Counted from the first letter of the stretch, positions 1 to 8,376 are shown. The stretch is 44,003 nucleotides of DNA from Candidatus Binataceae bacterium (GCA_035308025.1 DATGHL010000009.1:1-44003); one strand, 5' to 3'. Translations and numbers: made by a program. Notes: generated from the sequence alone by a model not told the origin.

Positions 1-53
1 GCTTTCCCTGCTCCTCCATCCCTGCTATCGCTTTCCATGGCGTCATCCTCCGG

Positions 54-73
54 CACCCGCCGCCTAGCGGGTG
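54..73. other. short perfect hairpin
   Basis: A 7-bp perfect inverted repeat (CACCCGC / GCGGGTG) encloses a 6-nt loop. There is no T-tract on either side, so it is not a clear intrinsic terminator. It may end an upstream gene outside the window or be incidental. Confidence 0.3.
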
Positions 74-207
74 TGAGTTGTGGCTCAACTCGCCGGATCT
101 TGACGCCTTTTCACTTTTCCACCAACTTCCCGACACTACCGTAGTAGCACTGAGCGGAATGTTCAGCTTTTGTGTGAGTCATGCAATCGGTCAAAGGGAG
201 CGACGAT

Positions 208-276
208 ATGAGCGGGTTAGCCGAGGCGCTCGTCGAGACTCGCAAGCAGACGGGAGCCCGTAGAATCTACCGATGA
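208..276 (+). CDS. 22-residue leader-type ORF
   Basis: This short frame begins at ATG 208 and is preceded by a strong Shine-Dalgarno AAAGGGAG (193-200) seven bases upstream. An in-frame ATG at 181 is a less well placed alternative. Its TGA stop (274-276) overlaps the ATG of the next gene (273) in an ATGA arrangement, the usual sign of translational coupling. The next gene has no convincing ribosome binding site of its own, which supports a role for this frame in starting its translation. The product is basic at its C-terminus and has no recognisable family. It could be a leader peptide or an eroded fragment. Confidence 0.35.
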   Translation: MSGLAEALVETRKQTGARRIYR

Positions 277-992
277 AGCTCTCTAATCACATTGTTTTTC
301 GGCGCTCTGAGGAAAACAAGTCCTCGCCCCTAATGGATGATTTCAAAAAGTGGACAGAGTGGCTCGCATCCATCGAACTCGCGGTAACAGAGTTATGCGT
401 AGGTCGAGACGTCTACAAAGAGACACTAGAAATGTACCGACGAAATCCGGAGATTCAGAAGCCAAGCTTATTTTATTCATGGATGCGAGGACTTTTTATC
501 ACCTGGTCCGTCACTCTTATCGGCCGTCTAGTCGATAACAGCAAGAATACTCGCTCTTTTGTGAGGCTTCTAAGGAGCATCCGGAAAAGCTCGCATCGTC
601 CCTCAAGGGAGCACCAGGTTGCTCTTTATATTTCCGCGATGGTGAATTTCCCTGATGGCGAACCAGCGCGAATCGCCAATCGTGAGTTCGACCACCTGGT
701 GGGAAGCACGGAAGACTTTCTTCCCAACAAACAAATCGAAGCGGACATAACAACGCTTCTTGAGGCTACAAAGCCGATTATAAATTTTCGGCACGAACGC
801 GTTGCACATCTCGATGCCAATCCTTCAGAGCAATTACCTACCTATGAACATCTTGACGCGGCAATTGATGCTTTAGTCACAGTGCTCAAAAAATACTCGC
901 TGCTCATTAAAGGCTTGTCAGCGGACCCATTTCCGACCATTCAATATGACTGGTTGGCGATATTTCGTGTTCCCTGGATAAAACAAGGCTAG
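273..992 (+). CDS. HEPN/AbiU2-like protein, 239 aa
   Basis: Predicted soluble, mostly helical protein. Near its C-terminus it carries RHERVAHLD (residues 173-181), matching the R-x(4-6)-H motif region of HEPN proteins and in particular the RxxRxAHxD signature of AbiU2-like proteins. HEPN proteins of this kind are often metal-independent RNases in abortive infection or toxin modules. That function here is inference from the motif only. No partner antitoxin or nucleotidyltransferase is visible beside it. Base composition is much lower in G+C (about 48% on a sampled line, versus about 65% in the next genes), and the high-GC region starts abruptly after its stop, pointing to horizontal transfer. 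The start overlaps the stop of the small upstream frame. Confidence 0.6.
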   Translation: MKLSNHIVFRRSEENKSSPLMDDFKKWTEWLASIELAVTELCVGRDVYKETLEMYRRNPEIQKPSLFYSWMRGLFITWSVTLIGRLVDNSKNTRSFVRLLRSIRKSSHRPSREHQVALYISAMVNFPDGEPARIANREFDHLVGSTEDFLPNKQIEADITTLLEATKPIINFRHERVAHLDANPSEQLPTYEHLDAAIDALVTVLKKYSLLIKGLSADPFPTIQYDWLAIFRVPWIKQG

Positions 993-1271
993 TCAGCAGT
1001 AGCCGTTGGCTTCACGCACATCGTGTTTGGCGACCGGCGCGCCGGCGACGGATTTGTCGAAGCGCTTCTCATCGCAGAGCTTGGCGACCAACTGATGGCC
1101 GGAAACCACGATCAAGCGCAAGCCGCGCAGGACGAGCTGGTAGATCGGCCCGTACTTCTGCGGCAACCTCGCGAAACCCTGCACCGGTCCTTCGCGATCG
1201 ATGTCGAGCAGGTTGCCGAGGTGTGGTTTGGCAGGCGGCTGCGCAATCTCGCTCAAAGTCTCATGCGCCAT
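993..1271 (-). pseudogene. cytochrome P450 N-terminal remnant (CYP102-like)
   Basis: The 92-residue frame begins like the haem domain of CYP102 (P450 BM3) proteins. It shows a QPPxKPxLGNLLDID stretch, then QKYGPIYQL, LIVVSGHQLV and LCDEKRFDKS, all in the family order. Homology fades just after FDKS, and the frame ends 18 or so residues later at 993, immediately next to the stop of the HEPN-like gene. A functional P450 haem domain is about 450 residues and needs a C-terminal Cys ligand region, which is absent. This is therefore a truncated remnant, and the low-GC HEPN segment lies exactly where the rest of the gene should be. Confidence 0.7.
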
Positions 1272-1428
1272 GGTATCGTGCGCTACCCTCGCGTGGGATT
1301 TGGCCGCATCAGACTTTCATAATCGCGTCAGCGCAGGCAAAGCGGAAACCAGAGATGCGCAGCCGTTACCAAGAAAACTTCCGCGAGTTAGCGCAATCCA
1401 ATAGAGTTGCCTGCGAGGTAGCGCGGAA

Positions 1429-2370
1429 GTGCGAACACTGGTGACCGGTGGCGCCGGGTTTCTCGGCTCCCATCTTTGCGAGCGTCTGTTGCGCGACGGG
1501 CACGAGGTGATCTGCCTCGACAATTTCTATAGCGGCAAGCGCGCCAATATCGCGCAGTTGTCGGCCAACCCGCGTTTCGAGCTGATTCGTCACGATATCG
1601 TCGAACCGATTCTGCTCGAAGTGGACCGCGTCTTTCACCTAGCCTGCCCGGCCTCGCCGGTGCATTACCAGTACAATCCGGTGAAGACGATTAAGACCAG
1701 CGTGATGGGTACGATCAACATGCTGGGGCTGGCCAAGCGGGTTAAGGCGCGCATCCTGTTGACCTCGACCAGCGAGGTTTACGGCGACCCGGAGCAGCAT
1801 CCGCAAACCGAAAGTTACTGGGGCCACGTCAACCCGATCGGGATTCGCTCCTGTTACGACGAGGGCAAACGCGTCGCCGAATGCCTGATGATGGACTACC
1901 ATCGCCAGAATCACGTCGATATCCGCATCGTGCGGATCTTCAACACCTACGGCCCGCGGATGGCGATCAGCGACGGCCGCGTGGTCTCGAACTTTTGCGT
2001 CGCCGCGCTCAAGGGCGAGGAGATTCCAATCTACGGCGACGGCCTCCAGACGCGCTCGTTCGCCTACGTTGACGACACGATTGACGGGCTCGTGCGCATG
2101 ATGGAGGCGCGCGACTTTATCGGCCCGGTTAATATCGGCAACCCGGATGAATTCACGATTCGTGAACTCGCGTCGCTGACGCTGGAGCTCTCACATAGCG
2201 CCTCGCGGCTGGCGTTTCATCCCGCGCCGCCCGACGATCCAGTGCGTCGTCGGCCGGACATCAGCCTGGCCCGCGAGCGGCTCGGATGGGAGCCGAAAAC
2301 CGCGTTGCGCCAGGGCCTCGCCACGACGATCGAGCATTTTCGCCATGAGCTTGGCCTCGCGGGTGGGTAG
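1429..2370 (+). CDS. UDP-glucuronate decarboxylase (UDP-xylose synthase)
   Basis: Extended SDR that would convert UDP-glucuronate to UDP-xylose and CO2 in the cytoplasm, using tightly bound NAD. The N-terminus has the Rossmann motif GGAGFLG (G7, G10, G13). The active site shows T114/E116 in TSTSEVYGD and the Y143-xxx-K147 pair in SCYDEGKR. [18 protein letters not shown] and [10 protein letters not shown] are typical of UXS rather than of dTDP-glucose dehydratase. The length of 313 residues is normal for soluble bacterial UXS. The start is GTG at 1429, chosen because a GAGGT (1415-1419) lies nine bases upstream and the Rossmann strand begins at once. It stands alone, far from the other sugar-nucleotide genes at 39-43 kb. 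Confidence 0.9.
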   Translation: MRTLVTGGAGFLGSHLCERLLRDGHEVICLDNFYSGKRANIAQLSANPRFELIRHDIVEPILLEVDRVFHLACPASPVHYQYNPVKTIKTSVMGTINMLGLAKRVKARILLTSTSEVYGDPEQHPQTESYWGHVNPIGIRSCYDEGKRVAECLMMDYHRQNHVDIRIVRIFNTYGPRMAISDGRVVSNFCVAALKGEEIPIYGDGLQTRSFAYVDDTIDGLVRMMEARDFIGPVNIGNPDEFTIRELASLTLELSHSASRLAFHPAPPDDPVRRRPDISLARERLGWEPKTALRQGLATTIEHFRHELGLAGG

Positions 2371-2498
2371 CCAGCCTATTTTCGTCCGAATCGAGACAAG
2401 GCTCGCGATCTTTGTTCTAGATGCAGCCTATCGACAACTTGGGCGGGATTGAATTAGCCTCGTCGGCGGATTCGCGATCCCCTTGCGGAGTAGCTGAA

Positions 2499-3275
2499 AT
2501 GCCGACGGCGCTAATCACCGGAGCTTCCAGCGGATTGGGCGAGCAGTTCGCCTATGCCTTGGCGCGCCAGAAGCACGATCTGGTGCTGGTCGCGCGCCGC
2601 GCCGATCGGCTCGAGATGGTTTCTGCGCGCTCGAAGGAACTTGGCGCCGGTCGCGTCGAGATAATGGCGATGGACCTCGGGCAGCGCGCGACGCCTCAGA
2701 CGATCTGCGATCGGCTCAAGCGGGACCAGATTGAGATTCATTATCTGGTCAACAACGCCGGCTTCGGCACCGCCGGACGTTTCAGCCAACTGGCGCTGGC
2801 GCGCGAACTCGAGCAGATCGATCTCAACATTACGGCGCTGGTCAGCCTCACACACCTGCTCCTGCCCGCGATGATCGAGCGTCACAGCGGCACCATCATC
2901 AATGTGGCTTCCACCGCGGCCTTTCAGTCCGTGCCCTACATGACGACGTATGCTGCGACCAAGGCCTTCGTTCTGAGCTTTACCGAGGGGCTCGCGGGCG
3001 AGCTCGCGGGCAGCGGGATCCGCGTGATGGCGCTCTGTCCGGGCCCGGTCAGGACCGAGTTTCAGGCGGTGGCGCAGAACGAACGGGCGGTGTTGCCGTC
3101 GTTCGTCTGGGTGCCGGCGGAGAAGGTGGTCGCCGACGGGATCGCGGCCGCCGCCAGCGGCCGTATGACCTATATTGCGGGCGCGCTCAACTTCTTCACG
3201 GTGCAGTCGACACGATTTGTGCCGCGCGCGATGATTAATTTTATCGCGCGCCGGGTCTATAAGCCGGTCGAGTAG
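2499..3275 (+). CDS. SDR-family oxidoreductase
   Basis: Classical short-chain dehydrogenase of 258 residues. It has the cofactor motif TGASSGLG (G8, G12, G14), NNAG (85-88) and the catalytic S138-Y151-xxx-K155 set, followed by PGPVRTEF. Arginines after beta-strand 2 (VARRADR) suggest NADP(H) preference. The frame extends upstream to 2421, but ATG 2499 is chosen because GCGGAG (2485-2490) sits eight bases before it and the Rossmann strand starts at residue 3. It resembles DltE/YqjQ-type SDRs. The substrate cannot be told from sequence. It is flanked by unrelated genes, so context gives no pathway. Confidence 0.85.
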   Translation: MPTALITGASSGLGEQFAYALARQKHDLVLVARRADRLEMVSARSKELGAGRVEIMAMDLGQRATPQTICDRLKRDQIEIHYLVNNAGFGTAGRFSQLALARELEQIDLNITALVSLTHLLLPAMIERHSGTIINVASTAAFQSVPYMTTYAATKAFVLSFTEGLAGELAGSGIRVMALCPGPVRTEFQAVAQNERAVLPSFVWVPAEKVVADGIAAAASGRMTYIAGALNFFTVQSTRFVPRAMINFIARRVYKPVE

Positions 3276-3316
3276 TTTGCGCTTAGTTCGCGATCGGTCT
3301 GCGATTTCAGCCGGCC

Positions 3317-4456
3317 TTACTTAAGCAGATCGCGCGCTATCACGACGTGCTGAATCTGCGAAGTCCCCTCGTAGATCTGCAGCAGCTTCGCGTCGCGCAT
3401 CAGCTTTTCGACCGGATACTCTTTCATATAACCGTAGCCGCCGAAGATCTGTACGGCGTCCGTCGTGATCTTCATGCAAGCGTCGGCGCTGAAAAGTTTG
3501 GCATAGCTCGAAATCGCGTTCGGGGTCTCGGCGCGATCGATCATCCAGGCGGCTTTGTAGGTCAGCAGGCGCATCGCCTCGACGTTGACCGCCATGTCGG
3601 CGAGCATGAACTGAATCGCCTGAAAGTTCGCGATCGGCTGGCCGAAGGCCTTACGCTCGCGCGCGTACTTGAGTGACTCGTCGAGCGCCCGCTGCGAGAC
3701 TCCGATCGCGATCGCCGCGATGCCCGGGCGGCTGCGATCAAAGGTGCCCATCGCATACTTGAAGCCCTCGCCTTCGGCGCCGACCAGAGCGTCGAGCGGA
3801 ATCCGCAGCTCGTCATATACGATCTCCCCGGTATCGGCAGCGCGCTGTCCGAGCTTCCCATGCATCCGCGTGCGCGTTATTCCGGACATATTCGAGGGAA
3901 AGACGAAGCACGAAATCCCGCGATGTTTGAGCCGCTTGTCAGAAGTGGCGAAGGTCACGATCCAATCTGCCATCGAGCCATTCGAGATGAAATGCTTGGC
4001 GCCGTTGAGGACGAACTCATCGCCCTCGCGCCGATAGGTGGTGCTGAGTCCGGCCACGTCCGAACCCGCGCCCGGCTCGGTCAGGGCGAAGGCGCTGAAG
4101 CTCAGTTGCGCGGTGAGCATCCCGAGGTATTTGCGTTGCTGCGTTTCACTGCCCGCGATCACTAAGGGCAGCGATGCGAGATCGTTGGCGGCAATCGAGT
4201 TGGAAATCCCGGAGCAGCCGTAGTTCAGCTCCTCACCGATCAGGCAGCCGTCGAGCGTCCCGAGGCCGGGACCGTCGAATTCCTTCGGCACGGCGAAATT
4301 GATCAGCCCGGCGGCGAACGCCTTCGCGCAGATGTCGCGCGGGAAGGTCTCCTTTTCGTCATACTCGCGCGCCCGCGGAATTATCTCCTGCGCGCTGAAC
4401 TTCCGCGCCAGCGTCTTGAGTTCAAGCTGCTCGTCGGTGAGATCGAATCCGATCAT
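3317..4456 (-). CDS. acyl-CoA dehydrogenase
   Basis: FAD-dependent enzyme that introduces a trans-2,3 double bond into acyl-CoA thioesters and passes electrons to ETF. The 379-residue length is standard. FALTEPGAGSD (TEPGAGSD at 126-133) is the first family signature. The C-terminal signature includes QIFGGYGYMKEYPVEKLMRD, then YEGTSQIQ with E363 in the place of the catalytic base of medium/short-chain enzymes. The start ATG at 4456 is preceded by GGAGAG on the minus strand. Chain length specificity is unknown. The gene is transcribed alone and convergently with the upstream SDR, whose stop lies 41 bases away. Confidence 0.9.
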   Translation of the reverse strand: MIGFDLTDEQLELKTLARKFSAQEIIPRAREYDEKETFPRDICAKAFAAGLINFAVPKEFDGPGLGTLDGCLIGEELNYGCSGISNSIAANDLASLPLVIAGSETQQRKYLGMLTAQLSFSAFALTEPGAGSDVAGLSTTYRREGDEFVLNGAKHFISNGSMADWIVTFATSDKRLKHRGISCFVFPSNMSGITRTRMHGKLGQRAADTGEIVYDELRIPLDALVGAEGEGFKYAMGTFDRSRPGIAAIAIGVSQRALDESLKYARERKAFGQPIANFQAIQFMLADMAVNVEAMRLLTYKAAWMIDRAETPNAISSYAKLFSADACMKITTDAVQIFGGYGYMKEYPVEKLMRDAKLLQIYEGTSQIQHVVIARDLLK

Positions 4457-4614
4457 TGGGCTCTCCGTCCGCTGTACGCTAGCAACCGGTCCGGGGCGGG
4501 GGAATCCTCCGCAGGCGCCGCTTGTAAAGATTCGCCGGGCCTACTATGACGACTATACACGCTGGCGAAGAAGCTCCGCTCAAACTCGCGGGCGTCCCAG
4601 GAGATCAGACGGCA

Positions 4615-4914
4615 ATGTCAGTAAGTTTAATCGCGAAGATCAAAGCCAAGCCCGGTAGCGAGGGTCAACTCGAAGAAGCCTTCAAAGACATGATCAAGCA
4701 GGTGCGCGCAGCCGAGCCCGGATGCGAAGCCTACGTCTTGCACAAGTCCGCCAAAGATCCCACGCAGTTCATCTGGTTCGAGAAGTATGCGGATCAAGCC
4801 GCCTTCGAGAACCATCGAAAGACAGACCATATGAAGGCGATGGGCGGGCGGATCAAGGATCTGCTGGCCGGCGCGCCGGAACTCGAGATGATGACCGAGC
4901 TCGATCGCAAGTAG
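4615..4914 (+). CDS. antibiotic biosynthesis monooxygenase (ABM) domain protein
   Basis: Small 99-residue ferredoxin-like alpha/beta barrel protein. VSLIAKIKAKPGSEGQLEEAF, then AEPGCEAYVLHKS, FIWFEKYADQAAFENHRKT and HMKAM follow the normal order of the ABM/YgiN family, which includes cofactor-free quinol and polyketide oxygenases. ATG 4615 is preferred over the upstream in-frame start at 4546 because AGGAG (4599-4603) lies upstream and the family begins with this strand. The frame is followed by a strong hairpin at 4926-4963. The reaction is unknown. Confidence 0.8.
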   Translation: MSVSLIAKIKAKPGSEGQLEEAFKDMIKQVRAAEPGCEAYVLHKSAKDPTQFIWFEKYADQAAFENHRKTDHMKAMGGRIKDLLAGAPELEMMTELDRK

Positions 4915-4925
4915 AAACGCTTTGC

Positions 4926-4963
4926 TGCGGGTGGCAAGTCCTCGCGGGCGCTTGCCACCCGCA
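4926..4963. terminator. 13-bp perfect hairpin, probable transcription stop
   Basis: A perfect 13-bp inverted repeat (TGCGGGTGGCAAG, 4926-4938, against 4951-4963) encloses a 12-nt loop, 12 bases after the ABM stop and 35 before the next start. No T-run follows, so it is either a Rho-assisted stop or an mRNA-stabilising structure. Confidence 0.5.
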
Positions 4964-4997
4964 CGTCCTCCGCCGTTGCGCCAGCTATACTGACAGG

Positions 4998-5999
4998 ATG
5001 CCGCGCACGATCCTGATGGGCGACCCGGCCTACTTTTCGGTGCTGGGCGGCGCCAATCCGCATACCCGCAACGCCCTCGGCCTGCGCAAAAAAGTCGACC
5101 CGACGCGCGCTCGCGTGCAGTGGCACGCGCTCGCGCGAGCGCTCGTCCACCACGGCGTCGAGGTCTGCGTCATCGAGGCCCATCCGCGACTCAGCGGGCT
5201 GGTCTATCCGGCCAACGCCGGGTTTCGATTTCCACTCGAAGCGCGTGGCGACGCGGCGGCAAACAAGTTTTTCCTCTCGAACCTGATCCCGACGCGACAG
5301 GGCGAGCGCGAGATCTACCGGCCGTTTCTCCGTGCGATGGGCTACGAAACTATCGACGTCGCCGCGCGCTTCGAGGGCGAGGCCGATTTCTTTCCTGCCG
5401 CCGATTCGATGATCTTCACCCACGGCCGCGTCGAGCGTCAGCGTTTCGTCCCGCGCCTCGGCTTGCCGCCGTGGAAACGGCGCTACGGCTTTCGATCTGA
5501 GATAGGTGCGCTCGGCGAGCTGCGGGCGATCGTGGCGCCGCAACGCGTTTTGAGTATCGAGCTCGCCCTCGAAGCGCACTATCACGGCGACACCGTGCTC
5601 TGCTCGTTCGGACCCCACCGCGAATATCTGCTCGTCTACATGGAGGGGCTGTCGCCGGCGTCGCGCGATTTGATCCGCGCCCAATTCGGTAACGATCTGA
5701 TCGGGCTGACGCAAAGCGACGCAGAATTCTACGCCGCCAACTCCTTCCAGACCGATCACGACGGCCGGCTCTATCTGTTCATGCCGGAAGGCGTCAGCGC
5801 AGGGCTGCAGCGCGAGATTCAGGCCCGCGGCGTCGAACCGGTGCTGGTCAACGTCAGCGAATTTCTCGCCAAGGGGGGAGGCTCGATCAAGTGCATGATT
5901 CTTGACCTTGGGCCGTCGGCAGAACAGCCTGCCGATCCGGCGGCGGTTGCATTCCGCGCCGAGCGTTGCTACCTGCGGCTCTTTGGCAGCTCGGTTTAG
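4998..5999 (+). CDS. DDAH/amidinotransferase-like pentein protein
   Basis: 333 residues with the features of the guanidine-modifying pentein superfamily (dimethylarginine dimethylaminohydrolase, arginine deiminase, amidinotransferase). PANAGFRF (71-78) and NKFFLSNLIPTRQGE precede the acidic guanidine-binding loop FEGEADFF (125-132). The likely catalytic His/Asp is in YHGDT (H196, D198), and the nucleophile Cys is in GGGSIKC (C299), matching GGxxxxC of DDAH. Such enzymes hydrolyse methylarginines or related guanidines. The exact substrate is not predictable. The frame is open further upstream, but ATG 4998 gives the family start and avoids the hairpin. AGG lies very close, so the ribosome binding site is weak. 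Confidence 0.78.
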   Translation: MPRTILMGDPAYFSVLGGANPHTRNALGLRKKVDPTRARVQWHALARALVHHGVEVCVIEAHPRLSGLVYPANAGFRFPLEARGDAAANKFFLSNLIPTRQGEREIYRPFLRAMGYETIDVAARFEGEADFFPAADSMIFTHGRVERQRFVPRLGLPPWKRRYGFRSEIGALGELRAIVAPQRVLSIELALEAHYHGDTVLCSFGPHREYLLVYMEGLSPASRDLIRAQFGNDLIGLTQSDAEFYAANSFQTDHDGRLYLFMPEGVSAGLQREIQARGVEPVLVNVSEFLAKGGGSIKCMILDLGPSAEQPADPAAVAFRAERCYLRLFGSSV

Positions 6000-6110
6000 C
6001 GATTTTAGAAATCGAAGAACGCGGGGGAACCGAGGACGATATTGTTCGGCGTCCCCTGCTATTATAATTGCGTCGATGCCGCCGATCGCGGCTGCTCAGG
6101 AGCATCCTGG

Positions 6111-6583
6111 TTGAAAAACGCTTCGCGCCTTCCTCATGTCACCACGCTTCTCTCGCTCCTGATTGCGATAAGCGCCGGGGGTTGCCTCTATGCGCAAAAC
6201 GGCAAGACTCAAAACATCGCCTTCCAATCCGCTCCGCCCGGCGCACGGGTAATCTGAACGGGGTTCAATCCGGCGTGACACCCACCACTGTCACACTGTC
6301 ACGATGCCCCGATTACAATGTTTCAATCCGAAAAGATGGTTACGAACCAGCCAGTGTATTGCTGTCGCGGACGCTCTCCGGAACTGACACTCTGATCTTC
6401 CTGGCTGACAGTCTGTTATTGGTTCCGGGAATTGTCGATGCTTACAACTGTTCACCAATCAGTCTGATGCCCAATCCGGTGGCCGTCCAACTGTTTGAAG
6501 AGAAAGCCGCAGCGCAGCCAGTGGCTCCGGCGCTGGGATCGGCTGCTCTGCAAGCAAGTCCTGCTTCCACCGCTGCGCAATGA
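6111..6583 (+). pseudogene. frameshifted PEGA-like lipoprotein
   Basis: A TTG at 6111, preceded by AGGAG at a good distance, opens a frame with an N-terminal hydrophobic segment and a lipobox-like AGGC (Cys 25). It then reads FQSAPPGARVI before a TGA at 6255-6257. In the next frame the sequence continues without loss as LNGVQSGVTPTTVTL...VSIRKDGYEP, the PEGA repeat pattern, and runs to TGA 6581-6583. One base missing near 6250-6256 explains the break. The tail (VPGIVDAYNCSPISLMPNPV) is like other small PEGA outer-membrane-type lipoproteins. It is either a recent pseudogene or a sequencing/assembly error. Confidence 0.75.
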
Positions 6584-6642
6584 CAACGTCGCGGCAAAAT
6601 CGAGCTGCCTCAGGTTGCCGTTAGAGTTACTCCGCGTTTGCG

Positions 6643-6900
6643 ATGACCGAAACGCACACTCGCCTGCTCGCGGAGATTTTCGCCTGCATCTTCTTCGGCT
6701 ACTCGATCGTGAACTCGTTGATTTTTTTTCAGCGCGGCCGGCGCCCGGAGAACTACTCGAGCAAAAAGATCGGAGATTTCGTGCGCTCGCCGCGCTATGG
6801 GCAAACCGTCTGGCTCAGCGGAGTTGTCGGCGTGATCGGTTTTGCGGTCGCGTCATGGATGCTCGTAGCGACGGTCTTGCAGATGCTTCACGGCGGCTGA
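6643..6900 (+). CDS. small two-helix membrane protein, 85 aa
   Basis: No family recognised. Two hydrophobic segments are visible at about residues 8-29 and 56-79. They are separated by a basic, hydrophilic loop (QRGRRPENYSSKK...RSPRYG) that would lie in the cytoplasm by the positive-inside rule. Codon use looks like that of the neighbouring high-GC genes. No strong Shine-Dalgarno precedes ATG 6643. It ends 10 bases before the convergent acetyltransferase gene. Confidence 0.6.
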   Translation: MTETHTRLLAEIFACIFFGYSIVNSLIFFQRGRRPENYSSKKIGDFVRSPRYGQTVWLSGVVGVIGFAVASWMLVATVLQMLHGG

Positions 6901-6910
6901 GAATATTCCG

Positions 6911-7417
6911 CTAGCGCTCGATAATTCCGTCGCGCGAGAGGTCGAGCATCGCCGCGACATAACCTGGCCGCGACCTGGGCAGGTGGCCGCCCGCGAAGGC
7001 CGCGGCAATCACGGCCGATGCCTCCTCCATATTTGCCGGAAGGAAATCGCAACGCGCAAGATAGCGGCTCTCATCGAGCGGCATGAAGGCATATAAGGTG
7101 CGCGCGCCGCGGGTATGCGCCGCAGCCCGCGCCGCGGCGACCAGCGCCGCGCCGATTCCGCGACCACGCCGCGGTGCGGCGACCAGTAAACAACTCATCA
7201 CCGCACAATCGATCGCGGTTTCAACGGCCGCGACGCCGATCGCATCGGCGCCATCGTAGGCGAGCAATGTGCAGACGCCCGCGCGGTCGAAGCCGTCGGC
7301 CGCACAACCCGCCGCCTCGAGCAACGCGGCGGCGCGACGGAAATCGCGGCTCTGCTCGACCACGATCGCACCGGCTTCGCGCCGGCGGCGGATTTTCTTT
7401 ACGCGGGTGCGGATCAA
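6911..7417 (-). CDS. GNAT-family N-acetyltransferase
   Basis: The 168-residue frame has the acetyl-CoA binding motif A of GNAT enzymes (LVAAPRRGRGIGAALVAAA, with RRGRGIG as the pyrophosphate loop) and a beta strand with VMSCLLV before it. The start at TTG 7417 is uncertain because no ribosome binding site is visible. A GTG further in (residue 19) would also keep the domain. The gene follows the ferredoxin gene by 14 bases on the same strand and is probably cotranscribed. The acceptor is unknown. Confidence 0.7.
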   Translation of the reverse strand: MIRTRVKKIRRRREAGAIVVEQSRDFRRAAALLEAAGCAADGFDRAGVCTLLAYDGADAIGVAAVETAIDCAVMSCLLVAAPRRGRGIGAALVAAARAAAHTRGARTLYAFMPLDESRYLARCDFLPANMEEASAVIAAAFAGGHLPRSRPGYVAAMLDLSRDGIIER

Positions 7418-7431
7418 ACGAGGCGCGGCGA

Positions 7432-7662
7432 CTATTTTTTCGGCGCGGGATAGAGCTGCGTCCCAGTCTCGTCGACCACCACGATCGCCTTCGCCGGACA
7501 GCTTCGCGCCGCAGCCAGAATCACGTTGTCGGCCGCGCCGGCCGGATTATAAACTTCGGATTTGCCCGCCGCGTCGAGCTGAAAAACGCCCGGCGCCGCT
7601 TCGATACAATCTTCACTGGCGATACACTTCGCCTGATTCACCGTGACCGTAAGTTTCGCCAT
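7432..7662 (-). CDS. [3Fe-4S]-type ferredoxin, P450-partner-like
   Basis: 76 residues. Cysteines at C13, C19 (C-x5-C) and C55 followed by Pro (SCPAKAI) match the small ferredoxins that donate electrons to cytochromes P450. The middle Cys of the usual 4Fe motif is replaced. EAAPGVFQLD is also characteristic. ATG 7662 is chosen over upstream in-frame starts because GGAGG (about 7668-7672) lies at the right distance and the first strand starts at residue 3. The only P450 in the window is the remnant at 993-1271, so its partner is either elsewhere or lost. Confidence 0.82.
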   Translation of the reverse strand: MAKLTVTVNQAKCIASEDCIEAAPGVFQLDAAGKSEVYNPAGAADNVILAAARSCPAKAIVVVDETGTQLYPAPKK

Positions 7663-7812
7663 CCTGACCTCCATACCGAGCCGAACTAACGCCTCCCTCC
7701 GACAATAGGATTGCCGCGCCGTAGTCGGCAAGACCGCCACGAATGATGCCGCCCTTCTGCGACTGCGCCGCGGCTGCTAGGCTTTGCGCACGCGCGCAGG
7801 AGGGCCACGTCG

Positions 7813-8376
7813 ATGTCCAAGTGGTACAAAGAGATTACACCGGAAATCAAGAAATTCATCGCCGGACAGATGATGTTCTTCGTTGCGACCGCGCCGACCG
7901 CCGGGCGGATCAATCTCTCGCCCAAGGGGATGGACACGTTTCGCGTGCTGAGCGACAAGCGCGTGATCTATCTCGACATCACCGGCAGTGGGAACGAAAC
8001 CGCTTCGCACCTTCTCGAAAACGGCCGCATCACGATCATGTTCTGTTCCTTCGGCGCGAGCCCGAACATCGTGCGGCTTTATGGACACGGCCGCGCCATT
8101 CATCCGCGCGACGCGCAATGGAGCGACTACCTCGCGATGTTTCCCGAGACTCCGGGATTGCGCCAGATAATGGAGATTGACATCGACTCTGCGATGACCT
8201 CGTGCGGGTACGCGGTGCCCAAGCTCGAGCACTTGGCCGAGCGCGACACGCTGCGACGGTACTGGGAAGCGCGCAGCGACGTCGATCTCGACAAGTACCA
8301 TCGCGAGAAGAACGAACGCAGCATCGACGGTCTGCCGAGCGGGATGTTCGCCGACGGCGCGCCCGGCACAAAGTAA
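7813..8376 (+). CDS. pyridoxamine 5'-phosphate oxidase-family flavoprotein
   Basis: 187-residue member of the FMN-binding split-barrel group. The N-terminus has FIAGQMMFFVATAP and INLSPKGMDTFRVL, then YLDITGSGNETASHLLENGRITI and FCSFGASPNIVRLYGHG, the usual order for this family. The group covers flavin- or F420-linked oxidoreductases that are not true PdxH enzymes, so the reaction is open. A strong AGGAGG lies before ATG 7813. Confidence 0.82.
   Translation: MSKWYKEITPEIKKFIAGQMMFFVATAPTAGRINLSPKGMDTFRVLSDKRVIYLDITGSGNETASHLLENGRITIMFCSFGASPNIVRLYGHGRAIHPRDAQWSDYLAMFPETPGLRQIMEIDIDSAMTSCGYAVPKLEHLAERDTLRRYWEARSDVDLDKYHREKNERSIDGLPSGMFADGAPGTK

Noticed and set aside
78..263. 61-codon open frame overlapping the small leader frame
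   Set aside because: It lacks a ribosome site and a family pattern, and the 208-276 frame has much better start signals.
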